A stretch of DNA of 64,000 bases from Onchidella celtica (lineage: Eukaryota; Mollusca; Gastropoda; Systellommatophora; Onchidiidae), in contig OZ007581.1 in NCBI GenBank assembly GCA_963931925.1, positions 22,006,947 to 22,070,946 of the forward strand, given 5' to 3'. The notes beneath the pieces were generated by a model, which was not told the DNA's origin, ran no database searches, and worked only from the letters and a program-made list of their open reading frames with translations. Shown one piece after another: positions 52,701-57,165 of the stretch. The number at the start of each line of letters is the position of its first letter. Positions within the stretch are counted from its first letter, which is position 1. The position numbers and the translations under genes are program-made.

Positions 52701-55686
52701 TCAATCCCCTGCTTCATTTTACTTATTCTATATATAAATCGGGGTGGCCTCGCAAGCTACTTGCGGCTCTTAGGCCTTCAAAAAGTGCCTTGTGGAAAAA
52801 TACTGGCTGAGCTCTTTTTTCATCATGTCCTAAACAAAAATTGAGATGAGACATAATATGGTATACCAAAGTGTATTCTGTCATTACCAGAAGACTCGTA
52901 AAGGTATTATTGAAATTAATACAAATTAACAATTTAAAATTTTTTATACATGAGCAAATATTGTTGCATACATGCATTTCTTTTGTTATTGAGTGGCATG
53001 AAAACAATTTTGGATTGATAATCAAGATCTCAGTATTGTCTTTGTAGGTTGTGATCAGCAAAAGTGCTAAGATGTTAATGACGCTGCGTTATGAATGACA
53101 AGATGACAATCTATATACATAATTAACAAATTCTCCCCCTTTGAACACAAAAGGCTTTTTTACTATGCCACCTATGCTAACCAAATTTTGCATGTAGGTT
53201 TCAAATACCATGGAGAGTGCACTAACATTTGCATTTTTTTCATTGGTTTAGTTTTTCAATTACTTTTAGTTTGCTTTGTGTCGCTCATTGCTCACCTCCT
53301 ATCCCTTTTTTTCACAAGTACATGGCCTGTGATGGCAACACTTCCTGCAGGCCGATACTATTTGATGTGTTCGCGACTAAAATTAGAACACAGGATACCT
53401 TGCTGCTTGCTTTGGAAATTATTTTGGTTTGCTAAAACAGATATAGAGAGGGTAGAAAGTGATGGGCGGGGCAGTAGTTGGGAGGTCCGCACGGAGACCC
53501 GCTTTGAAGCTTGAGCAGTACAAGACGGAGGTTGATATGTAGTTTAATAACTTCTTGCAGTGAACACCCCTTGGCCAAGGCCCCCAAGAAACAAAAGAAC
53601 TATCCAGTAGCTTACAAACTTTTTTCCAGAGTGGCTGACTGAAGATTGTATTTGTCATTCATTTGAGGGCATATTGGACACTCTGAGCCAGTGAAATGAT
53701 GGGCTCTCAGAACTTAAAACCATGTTAAGTTTTTGGCTTTTTTACTTTTTTCACATTGATTTGCTCATAGTGGAACATGCTGTAAGAGTTTTACAGGCCT
53801 ATTTTATCACTGGATCAAGTGGTTTTTAGCTCCCTCATTCCATATATATACAAACTCAGGCATAAAGAACATGTTCTGATCTTGTAGATTAACTTGTTTA
53901 TGACATTCGCAGTTTTTTCTTAGATGTTCCCGATTAGCGTATATGCTTAGTGCAGATAAAACAATCATCAGTCAAGATTTTGAAAGCATTTGGTATATAT
54001 ATATATACGTGTACTTTGTGATTACTAATACAAATTAATAATTAAGGAAGAAGCATACTTGAGTAAATGTTGTGTACATGTATTTCTTAATACAGTATTA
54101 TATAAAATTTTTGTAACAAAATTTGCAGTATATATTTTGTTTATATCTTGCGGCCTCCAAACATCTGAAGTTTATCGTATCGGGCTTTTACTTTCAGCAA
54201 GTTTGGCTATCCCTGTTATATATTTCATTAAATGTACTCATCCATTCATCTTTTCATCAGCAATGTTTTTATACACGTGCTCCTTTTTTAATCCCTTTAC
54301 ATGGATGTGCCTCAAGAAAGACTCACAGACAGACAGCTGGCTTCTTTTCTAAATTTATCACGGTCTTCATTTATCTTCAGTGTTCAGTTTTCTCTATCCA
54401 CCCACTCCTACAGGGATCTGTTTTTCTCTTGGTCCATTGTTACCCCAACCTGCGTAACCCAGGAAAATCCAATAATAGTTTTAATCCTCATCCTGCATAG
54501 AATGAACTTGTCCATGTAAAAGCCAGTACAGGGGTAGCAAGTGGCCAGTCAGCTACTCCCTCGCATGTTGCCACTAACCTCCGCAATCAGGACAGTCGGG
54601 TCATTCAGAACATGTATGTTGTATTACTTTAGTATGCAACAACAAAAGTATGCTGGACAAATATGATATGTAACCTCTACAATATTTGGATAAAGTACTT
54701 GTCATTGTTAAATAAGAAGGCCTGTAATACAGAATTCTGTGCATTTACATGCTGTTTAAAACACATATTCCCAGGAGCTCTGCACTTTTTTGTCCTCAAG
54801 ATAGCCCATACTTAGTGTAGGTGAGCAAATTAGTTTTTAAGACAAGCACTTAATGGTTAATAACTGGTATCATAACATTCCCCTCTCTTCTCCACCGTTT
54901 TCAGACTCAACTTCCATTATTTTTAATTACTAAGCACAACCTTCTATTGACATTCGCAAGAGATTTTTTTTCCAGATGTTAGAGTACATACATAATTATG
55001 CTTAAAGCCATTTAACCAAAGCAAATGAATCTCTAATTACCACATCAAATAAAGACAACAACCAATAACAAAGACAGTCATTTTCTCTAGTTTTCCCTGA
55101 TGACAGACAACAGATATGTTACATTGGAATTCATTATACAGGTTATCAAATACGCTGATGCCCCCTTATCATTTCGCATATAAACATCAACCAGGATCAA
55201 AGGCAACAAGTCTCCCTTAGATTTTCCCTGATCAAACTTCTGACCATCAGCACTATTACATGAGGAAGATGAACAGTTACTGCATTTCATCTTAATCCAC
55301 GTGATCAGAGATAAAGAAGTGAAATCAGCGAGAAAAAAATTATCACTGGGAAAAATCAAGTTAACAAACAAAATGGCCTCACACAGGATGAAAGTTGCAA
55401 AGCAAGGAGCAAAAAAGTGGCCTCCAGGCTTCCCGGGTTGCAGGCAGTTGCCTAGCACAGACTAGGGTTAATGTATGTATTTTATGTCCGTTGCAATAAA
55501 CCATGTAACTAAATCCTGTTTACATTAATAGCCCTAGATTCTCATAAAATAAAACAGTATAAATGCAAAAGTCATATATAACCTGTTGTCATCATTTGCG
55601 ATCATATTTTTCAGATCTTCATTTCTCGGGCGGAGAGAAGAGCTGATCCTCATCTCCAGCCACTTCAGTCTTTCATCTGCCGCCAT
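1576..55686 (-). CDS. Axonemal dynein heavy chain, 5' part of the gene (34 coding exons; DNAH9/11/17-like)
   Basis: Multi-exon gene encoding the tail and linker of a ciliary/flagellar dynein heavy chain, the ATP-driven motor subunit of axonemal dynein arms. The 34 exons listed separately join without stop or phase conflict into 1,788 codons, starting at an ATG in the context CCACCATGG. Family knowledge: having a long DHC_N1 region excludes the short inner-arm chains, and exon-by-exon spacing of the tail, the ERHWxQL-like motif (here TRHWKQL, exon 29), the EVxxWQxKL motif (EVLKWQKKL, exon 31) and the FPRFFFLS linker motif (exon 33) fit DNAH9/DNAH11/DNAH17 best from memory. The AAA1-AAA6 motor, stalk and C-terminal domain must lie beyond the left edge. 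The orthology group is inferred; identity as a dynein heavy chain is secure. It could be a diverged paralogue restricted to one lineage. Confidence 0.93.
2625..2768 (-). CDS. Dynein exon 33 (linker end)
   Basis: Residues 1690-1738. MARSLEACRKSLMRHLEKRR then FPRFFFLSMEDVLHIV. The latter is the best conserved motif in the linker (YLxxKRxxFPRFYFhSxxxLLxIL). Borders TTCAG and GTAAGT. Confidence 0.97.
3415..3510 (+). repeat. Dispersed repeat copy (GCGTTTTATTG family)
   Basis: Shares the ordered motifs GCGTTTTATTG, TTATTTCTCACG and TTGCAACAAACAAT with copies at 13620-13708 (inverted), 13901-13990 and 63280-63360, and with a partial one near 43215. Class unknown. Confidence 0.6.
3805..3940 (-). CDS. 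Dynein exon 32 (linker)
   Basis: Residues 1645-1690. SPDVRQSLSHDTNRFALVNK then DFRLLMRATEKNPNVL, matching SxDhRxQLPxExxxFxxhxxxFxxhMxxxxxxPxVh. Borders CGCAG and GTATGT. Confidence 0.95.
4188..4962. mobile_element. piggyBac-type non-autonomous element, family A copy 1
   Basis: The 767-base element 4192-4958 is flanked by TTAA on both sides (4188-4191 and 4959-4962), the fixed piggyBac target duplication. Ends are imperfect inverted repeats: CGCTCACCCTATG on the left, and CCCTCACCCTGTG when the right end is read inward. A second copy lies inverted at 24741-25515. It contains an 86-codon open frame on the minus strand (4538-4798) shared with the other copy, but no transposase. Confidence 0.75.
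5489..5698 (-). CDS. Dynein exon 31 (linker)
   Basis: Residues 1575-1644. FEELEHHQVTLQAMQSNSAA, then LDEVLKWQKKLQTIEAVLQI and WLEVQDKWVEMEE: the hallmark LExNQVxLQxhxxSxxxxxFxxEVxxWQxKLxxxxxVhxxWxxVQxxWxxLE. Joins directly to exon 30 in phase 0. Confidence 0.97.
6651..7782. mobile_element. piggyBac-type MITE, family B copy 1
   Basis: Flanked by TTAA (6647-6650 and 7783-7786) with inverted ends CCCTCGTCCC and CCCTAGTCC. About 1.13 kb, no transposase. Subterminal motifs of the GTGGCCTCCC type recur near the right end. Related copies at 54485-55467 and 56245-59089. It is the best preserved of the three. Confidence 0.78.
7927..8177 (-). mobile_element. 5'-truncated RTE-like LINE copy
   Basis: The last 251 bases of the LINE at 48385-51624, inserted antisense in a dynein intron. 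The flanks are exact 13-base target duplications, ATTAGCCATGACT, at 7914-7926 and 8178-8190. Homology to the full copy stops at the duplication. The encoded C-terminal stretch (minus strand, to the stop at about 7950) is identical to the full element's protein end over more than 70 residues, so insertion was recent. Its 3' end carries an ATG-repeat tail longer than in the full copy. Confidence 0.92.
8308..8465 (-). CDS. Dynein exon 30 (linker)
   Basis: Residues 1522-1574. VDDVRAIVQRAVKDLAIENA matches hEEIxxIVxxAxKExxIExxL, followed by TYEEVWLSKVFEL (family LxxxWxxhxF). The intron just downstream carries the truncated LINE copy at 7927-8177. Confidence 0.95.
8997..9150 (-). CDS. Dynein exon 29 (linker)
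   Basis: Residues 1471-1521. LIDDLSNPAMRTRHWKQLVR is the near-invariant hxDLxNPAhRxRHWxQLM motif of dynein linkers; TLRELLSLGL corresponds to TLxDLLxLxL. Borders AAAG and GTGAGT. Confidence 0.97.
9452..9623 (-). CDS. Dynein exon 28 (linker)
   Basis: Residues 1413-1470. AEWKRHRWQKMN, then IVRALPEDVFTWDVYMGLHE, matching hxxWxxTxWxxhxxxxhExExxxxxKxxRxLxxxhxxWDxYxxLE. Borders AACAG and GTAGAT. Confidence 0.95.
9836..9883 (-). CDS. Dynein exon 27 (linker, 48 bases)
   Basis: Residues 1397-1413, CRHELYNLKQVWETVR, equal to the family's CRKEhxxLKxhWDxh. Very short exon supported by both borders (TTCAG, GTAAGA) and by the conserved motif. Confidence 0.93.
10082..11291 (+). mobile_element. Solo LTR, family 1 copy 1
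   Basis: A 1,210-base sequence beginning TGTC and ending GACA, flanked by exact 5-base duplications AACCA (10077-10081 and 11292-11296). The second copy at 59956-61632 shares its whole length apart from a later insertion. No internal retroelement coding is left, so it is a solo LTR formed by LTR-LTR recombination. The retroelement superfamily cannot be told from the LTR alone. Confidence 0.9.
11882..12093 (-). CDS. Dynein exon 26 (linker, DHC_N2)
   Basis: Residues 1327-1397. AYNIIDGFSKRLIVLENEAQ and DLFELQELLE match AYxxIDxxxxxhxxhExEAxxLxxLQxLFE. Donor chosen as AC|GTATGT because it keeps phase with exon 27; a second GT four bases on would break it. Confidence 0.93.
12467..12679 (-). CDS. 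Dynein exon 25 (linker, DHC_N2)
   Basis: Residues 1256-1326. MHKTVLLLKKYGQILPEK and PGRWNNLKTKVSLAKQRLGP are the DHC_N2 hallmarks (hxxTIxLLKxYGxxhPE ... PxxWNNxKKxAhxxKQxhxP). Confidence 0.96.
12929..13051 (-). CDS. Dynein exon 24 (tail to linker)
   Basis: Residues 1215-1255. MLDKLDLFLKRIEPEI and then FMKMMRLFNE, equivalent to the LxxFIxxxExGL ... LhxhMxxLxxV start of DHC_N2. The normally Gly-Asp-rich segment between these is replaced by ESITGEERDTAS. Confidence 0.9.
13620..13990. repeat. Fold-back pair of the GCGTTTTATTG repeat
   Basis: The arm at 13620-13708 is the reverse complement, with roughly 80 percent similarity by eye, of the arm at 13901-13990. The spacer is about 190 bases. The pair would form a long hairpin in the dynein intron transcript. 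Confidence 0.65.
14759..14899 (-). CDS. Dynein exon 23 (tail)
   Basis: Residues 1168-1214. GWIRVDLQPIKQVL and ASKWMWTFTKYLSDQ match GWhxhDhRPhKxxLxxxxxxWxxxhxxxLxxx just before the linker. Borders TACAG and GTAATG. Confidence 0.94.
15433..15577 (-). CDS. Dynein exon 22 (rest of insertion, then tail)
   Basis: Residues 1119-1167. Starts with an Ala/Ser-rich part (ASSAKSAISAEALESAER) that continues the insertion of exon 21. It returns to the family pattern at FLTPKAM and VPSLDEFDHEIDIYR (family PxLxxFxxxIxxY). Borders TCCAG and GTATGT. Confidence 0.88.
16164..16357 (-). CDS. Dynein exon 21 (with Ser/Thr/Gln-rich insertion)
   Basis: Residues 1055-1119. Opens with KEYAFLWQQDVNQTFEDFL, the conserved KYSYLWxxDRxEFMxxFL helix. 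The rest of the exon is Arg/Thr/Gln/Ser-rich and has no counterpart I know in vertebrate outer-arm chains. Borders CATAG and GTATTA, phase-compatible with exon 22. Confidence 0.88.
16833..16928 (-). CDS. Dynein exon 20 (tail)
   Basis: Residues 1023-1054, an acidic helix (DDEVKQLLSDI) corresponding to the short linker helix before the YxYLW segment. 32 whole codons, borders CTCAG and GTAATT. Confidence 0.88.
17611..17829 (-). CDS. Dynein exon 19 (tail)
   Basis: Residues 950-1022. VPILTIRLELIENDVAFRPP matches PhFExxLxLxxPExxFxPSL; it ends LINMLGPK, the family's hxRLxPx. The acceptor at TTTAG (17830) is preferred over an AACAG 36 bases inside, because it has a better upstream pyrimidine-rich tract and keeps phase 0; both are in frame. 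Confidence 0.88.
18346..19215 (+). repeat. Possible LTR remnant in intron 18
   Basis: A region unlike its surroundings, starting TGTAATGGGG and ending CTGTGTTACA. It has a triple GTTTATTGTG-type repeat at 19028-19065 and an AATAAA-like signal near 19127. LTR-like in length and ends, but no matching target duplication was found, so boundaries and class are doubtful. Confidence 0.3.
19587..19809 (-). CDS. Dynein exon 18 (tail)
   Basis: Residues 875-949. GNKIHSLVQESYEVV and SPAWRDYVDYIDAIVLDGLK match the very conserved GxxIHxLVxEN ... SxxWKxYVxYIDxhVxxGL block. Donor read as GAG|GTTGAG. Confidence 0.95.
20146..20381 (-). CDS. Dynein exon 17 (tail)
   Basis: Residues 797-875: LEQGLQHQTWKM (family LxxGLxxLxWxS), a long helix, then EMTMSWSKRTLDVF. 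It ends with MDELLAMH, the family's xxLLxxx(H/E) segment. Acceptor TCTAG, donor GTAAGA. Confidence 0.94.
20757..20928 (-). CDS. Dynein exon 16 (tail)
   Basis: Residues 739-796. IHLPEAAKDLL, then LETIVSKYNSIM and ERPMFERKLAQVD, the conserved hPxxAxxhh ... LxxhVxxYNxhhxxhxxxExPLhExxLxxhD block. Borders TACAG and GTGAGT. Confidence 0.95.
22466..22584 (-). CDS. Dynein exon 15 (end of DHC_N1)
   Basis: Residues 700-739. IDVRPQVIHVNLDSQLLLLL then KEIHYLS matches the family's hxVNFDPxLhxLLREhxYL motif. Borders CACAG and GTATCA, ends in phase 2. Confidence 0.95.
23396..24425. mobile_element. 1-kb element with 33-base terminal inverted repeats
   Basis: The left end (23396-23428) and the right end (24393-24425, inverted) match at 29 of 33 positions, sharing CATGATAAAACCTCACAAA. 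Two more inverted copies of the core TTTTATCATGYGGACA lie inside at about 24157-24213. No transposase is recognisable; superfamily and target duplication are not clear. Confidence 0.7.
24741..25515. mobile_element. piggyBac-type non-autonomous element, family A copy 2
   Basis: Flanked by TTAA (24737-24740 and 25516-25519), 775 bases, in opposite orientation to copy 1. The right end read inward (CCGACACCCTGCG) matches copy 1's left end. A 61-codon open frame at 24899-25084 matches the one in copy 1. Confidence 0.75.
25673..25751 (-). CDS. Dynein exon 14 (DHC_N1)
   Basis: Residues 673-699: FESSIISKWQTDIVSELTQK followed by LKQPLL, matching YExxhhxxWxxxVxxxxxxxLxxPLL. The short size (79 bases) is confirmed by both splice borders (TTCAG, GTAAGT). 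Confidence 0.92.
26186..26289 (-). CDS. Dynein exon 13 (DHC_N1)
   Basis: Residues 639-673, ending in MYNEVMQELEK, the helix leading to the LxxYE segment of the tail. Acceptor CAAAG, donor GTGAGT, ends in phase 2. Confidence 0.88.
26941..27108 (-). CDS. Dynein exon 12 (DHC_N1)
   Basis: Residues 583-638. Contains ELKQVKDMY and YNMPPSVSKLMWVHALKERI, the DHC_N1 hallmark KNMPPVxGxLxWxxxLxxRI. Consensus donor GTAAGT. Confidence 0.96.
27574..27693 (-). CDS. Dynein exon 11 (DHC_N1)
   Basis: Residues 543-582: TLEKKLSGILRIAFEQCP followed by QLRLLEVFEGISGRELVQ, the strongly conserved LExRLxxIhxxAFxxC ... hKLLExFxxLLxRxhhQ block. Forty whole codons, borders TCCAG and GTAAAA. Confidence 0.95.
27968..28022. 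repeat. AAT microsatellite
   Basis: Interrupted ATA/AAT triplet repeats directly left of dynein exon 10. Confidence 0.85.
28072..28303 (-). CDS. Dynein exon 10 (DHC_N1)
   Basis: Residues 466-542. CNDVLELVETTRHFRLL is the family's RxxDLLEIxxTxxxF helix. The exon also encodes GGAGSSSLDAMVKELHTKY and FERAFFNFRTTVK, the conserved FDxxFxxFRxxV end. Borders TGCAG and GTATAC. Confidence 0.94.
29468..29662 (-). CDS. Dynein exon 9 (expanded, Ser-rich)
   Basis: Residues about 401-465. Only the last part (CFDLLNSFMER) follows the family pattern, the FxRLxxFxxR helix. The first 45 or so residues, with a GGSSSSSLNEEDLW stretch, look like an expansion relative to vertebrate outer-arm chains. Splice borders TGCAG and GTTTGT, phase-compatible on both sides. 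Confidence 0.82.
31294..31415 (-). CDS. Dynein exon 8 (DHC_N1)
   Basis: Residues 360-400, including CAAFRGTYLDFKDKA, matching the CxxFRxxYxxhKxK motif. Acceptor CATAG, consensus donor GTAAGT. Confidence 0.92.
32213..32264. repeat. Palindrome and C19 run in intron 7
   Basis: CCGGGCATTGCCCGG (32213-32227) is a near-perfect palindrome, followed by a run of 19 C (32246-32264) and CT repeats. Such a hairpin next to a microsatellite resembles the edge of a short dispersed element, but no second end was found. The rest of this 2.4-kb intron (31416-33831) shows nothing recognisable. Confidence 0.5.
33832..33943 (-). CDS. Dynein exon 7 (DHC_N1)
   Basis: Residues about 323-359, YYHQIDKFHHLLRLLSNEVV, corresponding to the YYNTxERMxxLLxKIxNE helix of the family. 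Borders TGCAG and GTCAGT. Confidence 0.9.
34459..34607 (-). CDS. Dynein exon 6 (DHC_N1)
   Basis: Residues 273-322, containing ILKFLSTMEPWYNKL and LMHVLNLVWAHS, the typical LxxLMxxLxhIWxxS stretch of DHC_N1. Acceptor ACCAG, strong donor GTGAGT, ends in phase 2. Confidence 0.93.
36023..36244 (-). CDS. Dynein exon 5 (DHC_N1)
   Basis: Residues 199-272. PGPLDEIQMWQKHLSRLQSI matches the DHC_N1 signature of P-hxEIxFWxxRhxxLxxI, followed by the ILxxLExANSxY motif (ILQNLETANSQY). Borders TTTCAG and GTACTG. Confidence 0.95.
37001..37126 (-). CDS. Dynein exon 4 (start of DHC_N1)
   Basis: Residues 157-198. The segment VLHVLETTVIGWIKQIR is the conserved opening helix of DHC_N1 (family pattern hVIExxVIxWxxQI). 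Borders ATCAG and GTATCA, 42 whole codons. Confidence 0.93.
37173..37792 (+). mobile_element. Solo LTR, family 2
   Basis: 620 bases beginning TGTAGCATC and ending AGCTGTTACA, with exact 5-base target duplications AACAC at 37168-37172 and 37793-37797. A TATA-like box (TTTATATATATAG, about 37528) and a downstream A/T-rich stretch fit an LTR promoter read on the plus strand. No internal retroelement sequence flanks it. Confidence 0.88.
38917..39110 (-). CDS. Dynein exon 3
   Basis: Residues about 92-156, containing VPLEHLELTIREVFLPLL, the helix that precedes the DHC_N1 domain in outer-arm chains. Acceptor GAACAG, donor GTCAGT, ends in phase 0. Confidence 0.9.
39318..40740. other. Part of intron 2 without a recognised gene
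   Basis: A sequence beginning ACAGGGTGTCTCAAAA at about 39318 looks like the end of a DNA transposon, but no partner end was found. The 152-codon open frame at 39707-40165 shows no known motif. Nothing else was recognised. Confidence 0.35.
40800..40925. repeat. GA/GGGA-rich tract
   Basis: Purine microsatellite immediately left of the TTAA-flanked composite element; the Arg/Gln/Glu frame read through it is low complexity, not a gene. Confidence 0.8.
41240..42620 (-). pseudogene. piggyBac transposase relic (DDE_Tnp_1_7)
   Basis: Read on the minus strand, the stretch near 41810-41915 gives FRNVWGVFVKNLAVPYVPGT followed by CLTIDEQLIPFR and a stop, the classical piggyBac block with the first catalytic Asp. 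After a frame change, CNPDTNYPFRGIPYLGKG and VNLARNIVFRVTLDFIRS follow (about 41600-41745), and then a remnant of the DNxxTSxxLxxxL block. An acidic, Asp/Glu-rich piece near 42550-42605 may be the N-terminal region. At least two stops and several frameshifts make it non-functional. Confidence 0.82.
43053..43092. repeat. C15-ATTTT-G20 perfect hairpin
   Basis: A run of 15 C, a 5-base A/T loop and a run of 20 G. It can fold back on itself and has G-quadruplex potential. Lies 73 bases inside the left end of the P-type element. Confidence 0.9.
43371..46426 (+). pseudogene. THAP-domain P-type transposase pseudogene
   Basis: Exon 1 (43371-43441, donor GTAAGA) starts MPYICCVVEC; exon 2 begins at 43865 after TTTCAG. 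Together they form a C2CH THAP zinc finger: Cys pair at the start, the RICSDHF Cys/His pair, and an AVPSVF motif. A coiled-coil-like stretch follows. The transposase core has IVFDAMSLKK, AVICDGNFTNQS, DVCHLMKNVRN and LSQDHLETFFSRIRR, the known P/THAP9 signatures; the Asp of FDAM, the Asp of CDGN and the Glu of HLETFF are the likely catalytic triad by comparison with the family. Lesions: frameshift near 44845, frame change near 45245 and 45420, two in-frame TGA stops near 45697 and 45706, and another frame change near 45740. It cannot make a full protein. Confidence 0.88.
46772..46815. repeat. G-run and GA microsatellite
   Basis: A run of G followed by GA repeats inside the right arm of the P-type element. 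Confidence 0.8.
47166..48372. other. Intron 2 segment without a gene
   Basis: Between the composite piggyBac/P element and the LINE. Contains a run of 14 C at 47925-47938. No coding or element ends recognised. Confidence 0.4.
48385..51624 (+). mobile_element. Full-length RTE-like non-LTR retrotransposon
   Basis: Element of 3,240 bases with a 5' leader of about 205 bases, one long ORF and a 3' UTR of only 17 bases ending in ATG repeats, a layout typical of RTE/BovB-type LINEs. It is flanked by a 12-base direct repeat AAACAAACAAAC (48373-48384 and 51625-51636), consistent with a target duplication though of simple sequence. The clade is inferred from layout. Confidence 0.85.
48590..51607 (+). 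CDS. LINE polyprotein: AP endonuclease and reverse transcriptase (intact)
   Basis: Intact 1,005-codon ORF. An AP-type endonuclease opens with LRIASWNVRSMYEAGK (Trp40-Asn41), contains MGDANAKIG (about 177-185) and ends near SDHHMLLARL (Ser273-Asp274-His275). The reverse transcriptase has GFRSNRSTTDQIATLR, VNFLDYEKAFDSIDRETLW, GVRQGCLLSPFLFVLV and the catalytic FADD at 749-752. The C-terminus has an Arg/Trp-rich RRWRWIGHTLRRPGN and a GRPRGTWRRA segment, found in many invertebrate LINEs of this kind. It nicks the target and primes reverse transcription from the 3' end of its own RNA. All key residues seen are present, so it may still be active. It lies antisense to the dynein gene, in intron 2. 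Confidence 0.93.
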   Translation: MGEGGASAPVDSMKDNGQSRKDSTGLTAPSSNKSLRIASWNVRSMYEAGKSAQVTMEMRRYRLHILGVSETRWIQSGLKQLNSGEKILYSGREDKKHTEGVAIILSKHAQRSLRGWEPYGRRIILASFTTKNKNINMNIVQIYAPTNEATDEDKDDFYNQLQEIVDTLPRKDVNIIMGDANAKIGQDNTGYEDIMGCNGLGQMNENGERFASFCAFNSYVIGGSVFPHRRIHKATWISPDGVTENQIDHFCITRRFRRSLEDVIVQRGADVGSDHHMLLARLKLRLKKQGTRAGTKRRKFQVSLLDGDKKEEFQLTLRNRFKPLVDLEETVDLETHWAKVKGVFTSTCQDVLGEKKVEHKEWISQKSLDLIRIRRDLKEQVNASRTRSSRVGNQEEYRATAKEVKKSIKKDKEEFIGMLAEKAEKAATGGHVRILYQTTKTLAGKYGKPEVPVKDYNRKAIFGKEAQAKRWIEHFNSLLNRPPPSNPPDILPARNDLPISCDPPTKAEINDAIKQLNRGKAAGPDQIPPEALKADAAGAAEGLHSLFSRIWIGGKFPKDWKEGHLVKLPKKGDLSNCSNYRGITLLSIPGKVFNRIILKRIQNATDPKLREEQAGFRSNRSTTDQIATLRIIVEQSLEWNSQLIVNFLDYEKAFDSIDRETLWRILRHYGIPEKMVNLIKSMYDGTSCRVVHDGELTDSFDIKTGVRQGCLLSPFLFVLVIDWLMKETTSGGRNGIQWTPWTQLDDLDFADDLALLSHTHDQMQAKTTALNKISESIGLRIHPAKSKVLKIVALPSAQVRVGDQPLEDVESFCYLGSIIDNKGGTEAEVKARIGKAQAAFTSLSKIWRTKDISLKTKLRIFNSNVKSVLLYGCETWNASQACIKRIQVFINRCLRKLLKIRWTDKVSNEIVWKRTRQSPVREEIGRRRWRWIGHTLRRPGNSITKKVLDWNPQGKRSRGRPRGTWRRARENDVQRSGKTWNNVKRLAHDREGWKVFVGGLYPDPG
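51805..51974 (-). CDS. Dynein exon 2
   Basis: Residues about 35-91, reading LAFYEFVNNEDAKRLFVF and on through KCIFFLKCNLGTKL, the N-terminal dynein segment that ends in a hydrophobic strand before the DHC_N1 region. Acceptor TTGCAG, donor GTTTGT. The intron before it (51975-55582) carries a TTAA element; the next intron (39111-51804) holds the largest transposon load in the window. Confidence 0.9.
51975..54480. other. Intron 1 segment without a gene
   Basis: No exon, element end or structured RNA recognised between exon 2 and the TTAA element at 54485; contains TA-rich runs near 53995-54006. Confidence 0.4.
54485..55467. mobile_element. piggyBac-type MITE, family B copy 2
   Basis: TTAA at 54481-54484 and 55468-55471; ends TCCTCATCCTGC and, inward from the right, CCCTAGTCTGTGC. 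Colinear with copy 1 at 6651 over most of its length, for example the shared stretch TCACATCAAATAAAGAC-type block (7206 and 55042). Lies only about 110 bases left of dynein exon 1. Confidence 0.75.
55583..55686 (-). CDS. Dynein exon 1 (start codon)
   Basis: Residues 1-35, beginning MAADERLKWLEMRI. The start is chosen because the ATG sits in a perfect Kozak context and the peptide matches the style of dynein N-termini. A possible acceptor (TTCCAG) lies about 27 bases upstream of the ATG, so a non-coding first exon further right is likely. Donor GTTATA is weak. Ends in phase 2. Confidence 0.82.
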
Positions 55687-55695
55687 GGTGGATTT
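55675..55695 (-). promoter_or_regulatory. Kozak start context of the dynein gene
   Basis: On the minus strand the ATG is preceded by CCACC and followed by GG, an ideal metazoan translation start. It decides the start of exon 1. No TATA box or initiator for this gene could be identified. Confidence 0.7.
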
Positions 55696-56563
55696 GAAGA
55701 TACTATGAAATCTGGAAAGTGATGTATTCAAAAGTCATGAAGTAAGCTACATGTAATTCTAATCATGGAAATTTACAGTTAATGTAAGAAGTGAAGTCAC
55801 TTATTAACATTGCAAAAGTACTTCTAACATTGGAGTTGGAACACAAAGTCAGCATATAAAAAAATCAACAAATGTATGTCTAATTCAAGTGCACAGAGAC
55901 ATGTAGTGAGCACATAATATTATTGGAAGAGAAAAATGAGAAAAATAAGGCTGTCCAAGATCAGTGTTACAGTGTCTGACAATGCTGCTATCCTACTGTA
56001 ATTATTTCACTGTACTTAGGGCAAGAACAATTTATGCACATGGAAGTTCCACAAATTTCACAACCTTTTGAACCTCCAATACGAGTGATTAATACAATGA
56101 CGAATACTTTTTCACTTGCACTCTCAAATGTGATGACAATTTTTTTTTTTTGCCCCACCAACTTTTCAAACTCGAGCACAGCACTATATTATGCTGTGCA
56201 AATTTTGAACATAAACCCCACATTTGTTACTGTAAGAATATTAACCCTCTTCCCATGTTGAGTGAACTTGTCCATGTAACGCCTTACACGTGAATAGCCA
56301 GTGTCTAGACAGCCCATCATTCGCATATTGCCACTAACCTCGACGGTTGGGTCAGTTGGTTCATTTTGAACACGTTTCATATTTATTGTAGCACGCAATA
56401 ACAAAAAAATGCTGAATAAATCATAAGTGACCCCTACAATATTTGGATAGGATACTTTTGGTGAGATACAACAACTTTTACTGTACATAGAAGGCTCATA
56501 GTAAAGAATGTTCTGCATTCCATTTAAAACAGATGTCTGTACTTTTTTTCCTCCTTAATTCAG

Positions 56564-57165
56564 GCCATTGTTGGTGTAATAACAACTATCTTCTACTGAA
56601 TGTTAAGAAAACAAAAGAGCTTGTTTTTGACTTTAGGAAAAATAACAACGATCCTGTTTGCCCTCTTACTATCAACAATGAAGAGGTTGAAATTGTCACA
56701 GAGGCCAAATATCTTGGCATTACTATTGATTCATTGCTTAACTGGCATGCGCATGTAACATATATATACAAGAAAGCCAACCAGCGCATGTATTTCCTCA
56801 GAAAGCTCCGCTTTTTAAAAGTTAGCAAAAGCATTCTGAAAATATTTTACACCATGGCTATTCAGAGCGTTTTGATGTATGGAGTTGTCTGTTGGGGAGG
56901 AAACATCTTACAAAAAGATAAAAATAAGATCAATAATTTAATTAAAAAAGCATCCAAAATTTGTATCTGTGATCTGCCATATTTTGATGAGCTGTACACT
57001 GGTGCTTGTATTAAAAAAGCTAATATTATTATAAATGACCCCCAACATCCCCTGAACAAGGAATATATAAGATCTGTAAGAAGTTTAAGGCTGTTGTCAA
57101 AGAAAACTAAAACTGAGCGCTACTTTAAATCGTTTATTCCATCATCAACTAGGATGTTACAATAA
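56564..57165 (+). pseudogene. Rex1-like LINE fragment, reverse transcriptase C-terminal part
   Basis: Open frame of about 200 codons starting inside the reverse transcriptase: LLLNVKKTKELVFDF, then KYLGITIDSLLNW, KKANQRMYFLRKL and KSFIPSSTRML near the end. This order (NxxKTKExVxDFR ... FLGVxIxxxLxW ... KKAxQRxYFLRxL ... KTxRxxxSFxPxxIxxLN) is typical of Rex1/Babar-type LINEs. The catalytic FADD block is missing, so it is a 5'-truncated copy without function. The 3' limit is not clear and may lie near 57400. Confidence 0.78.
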
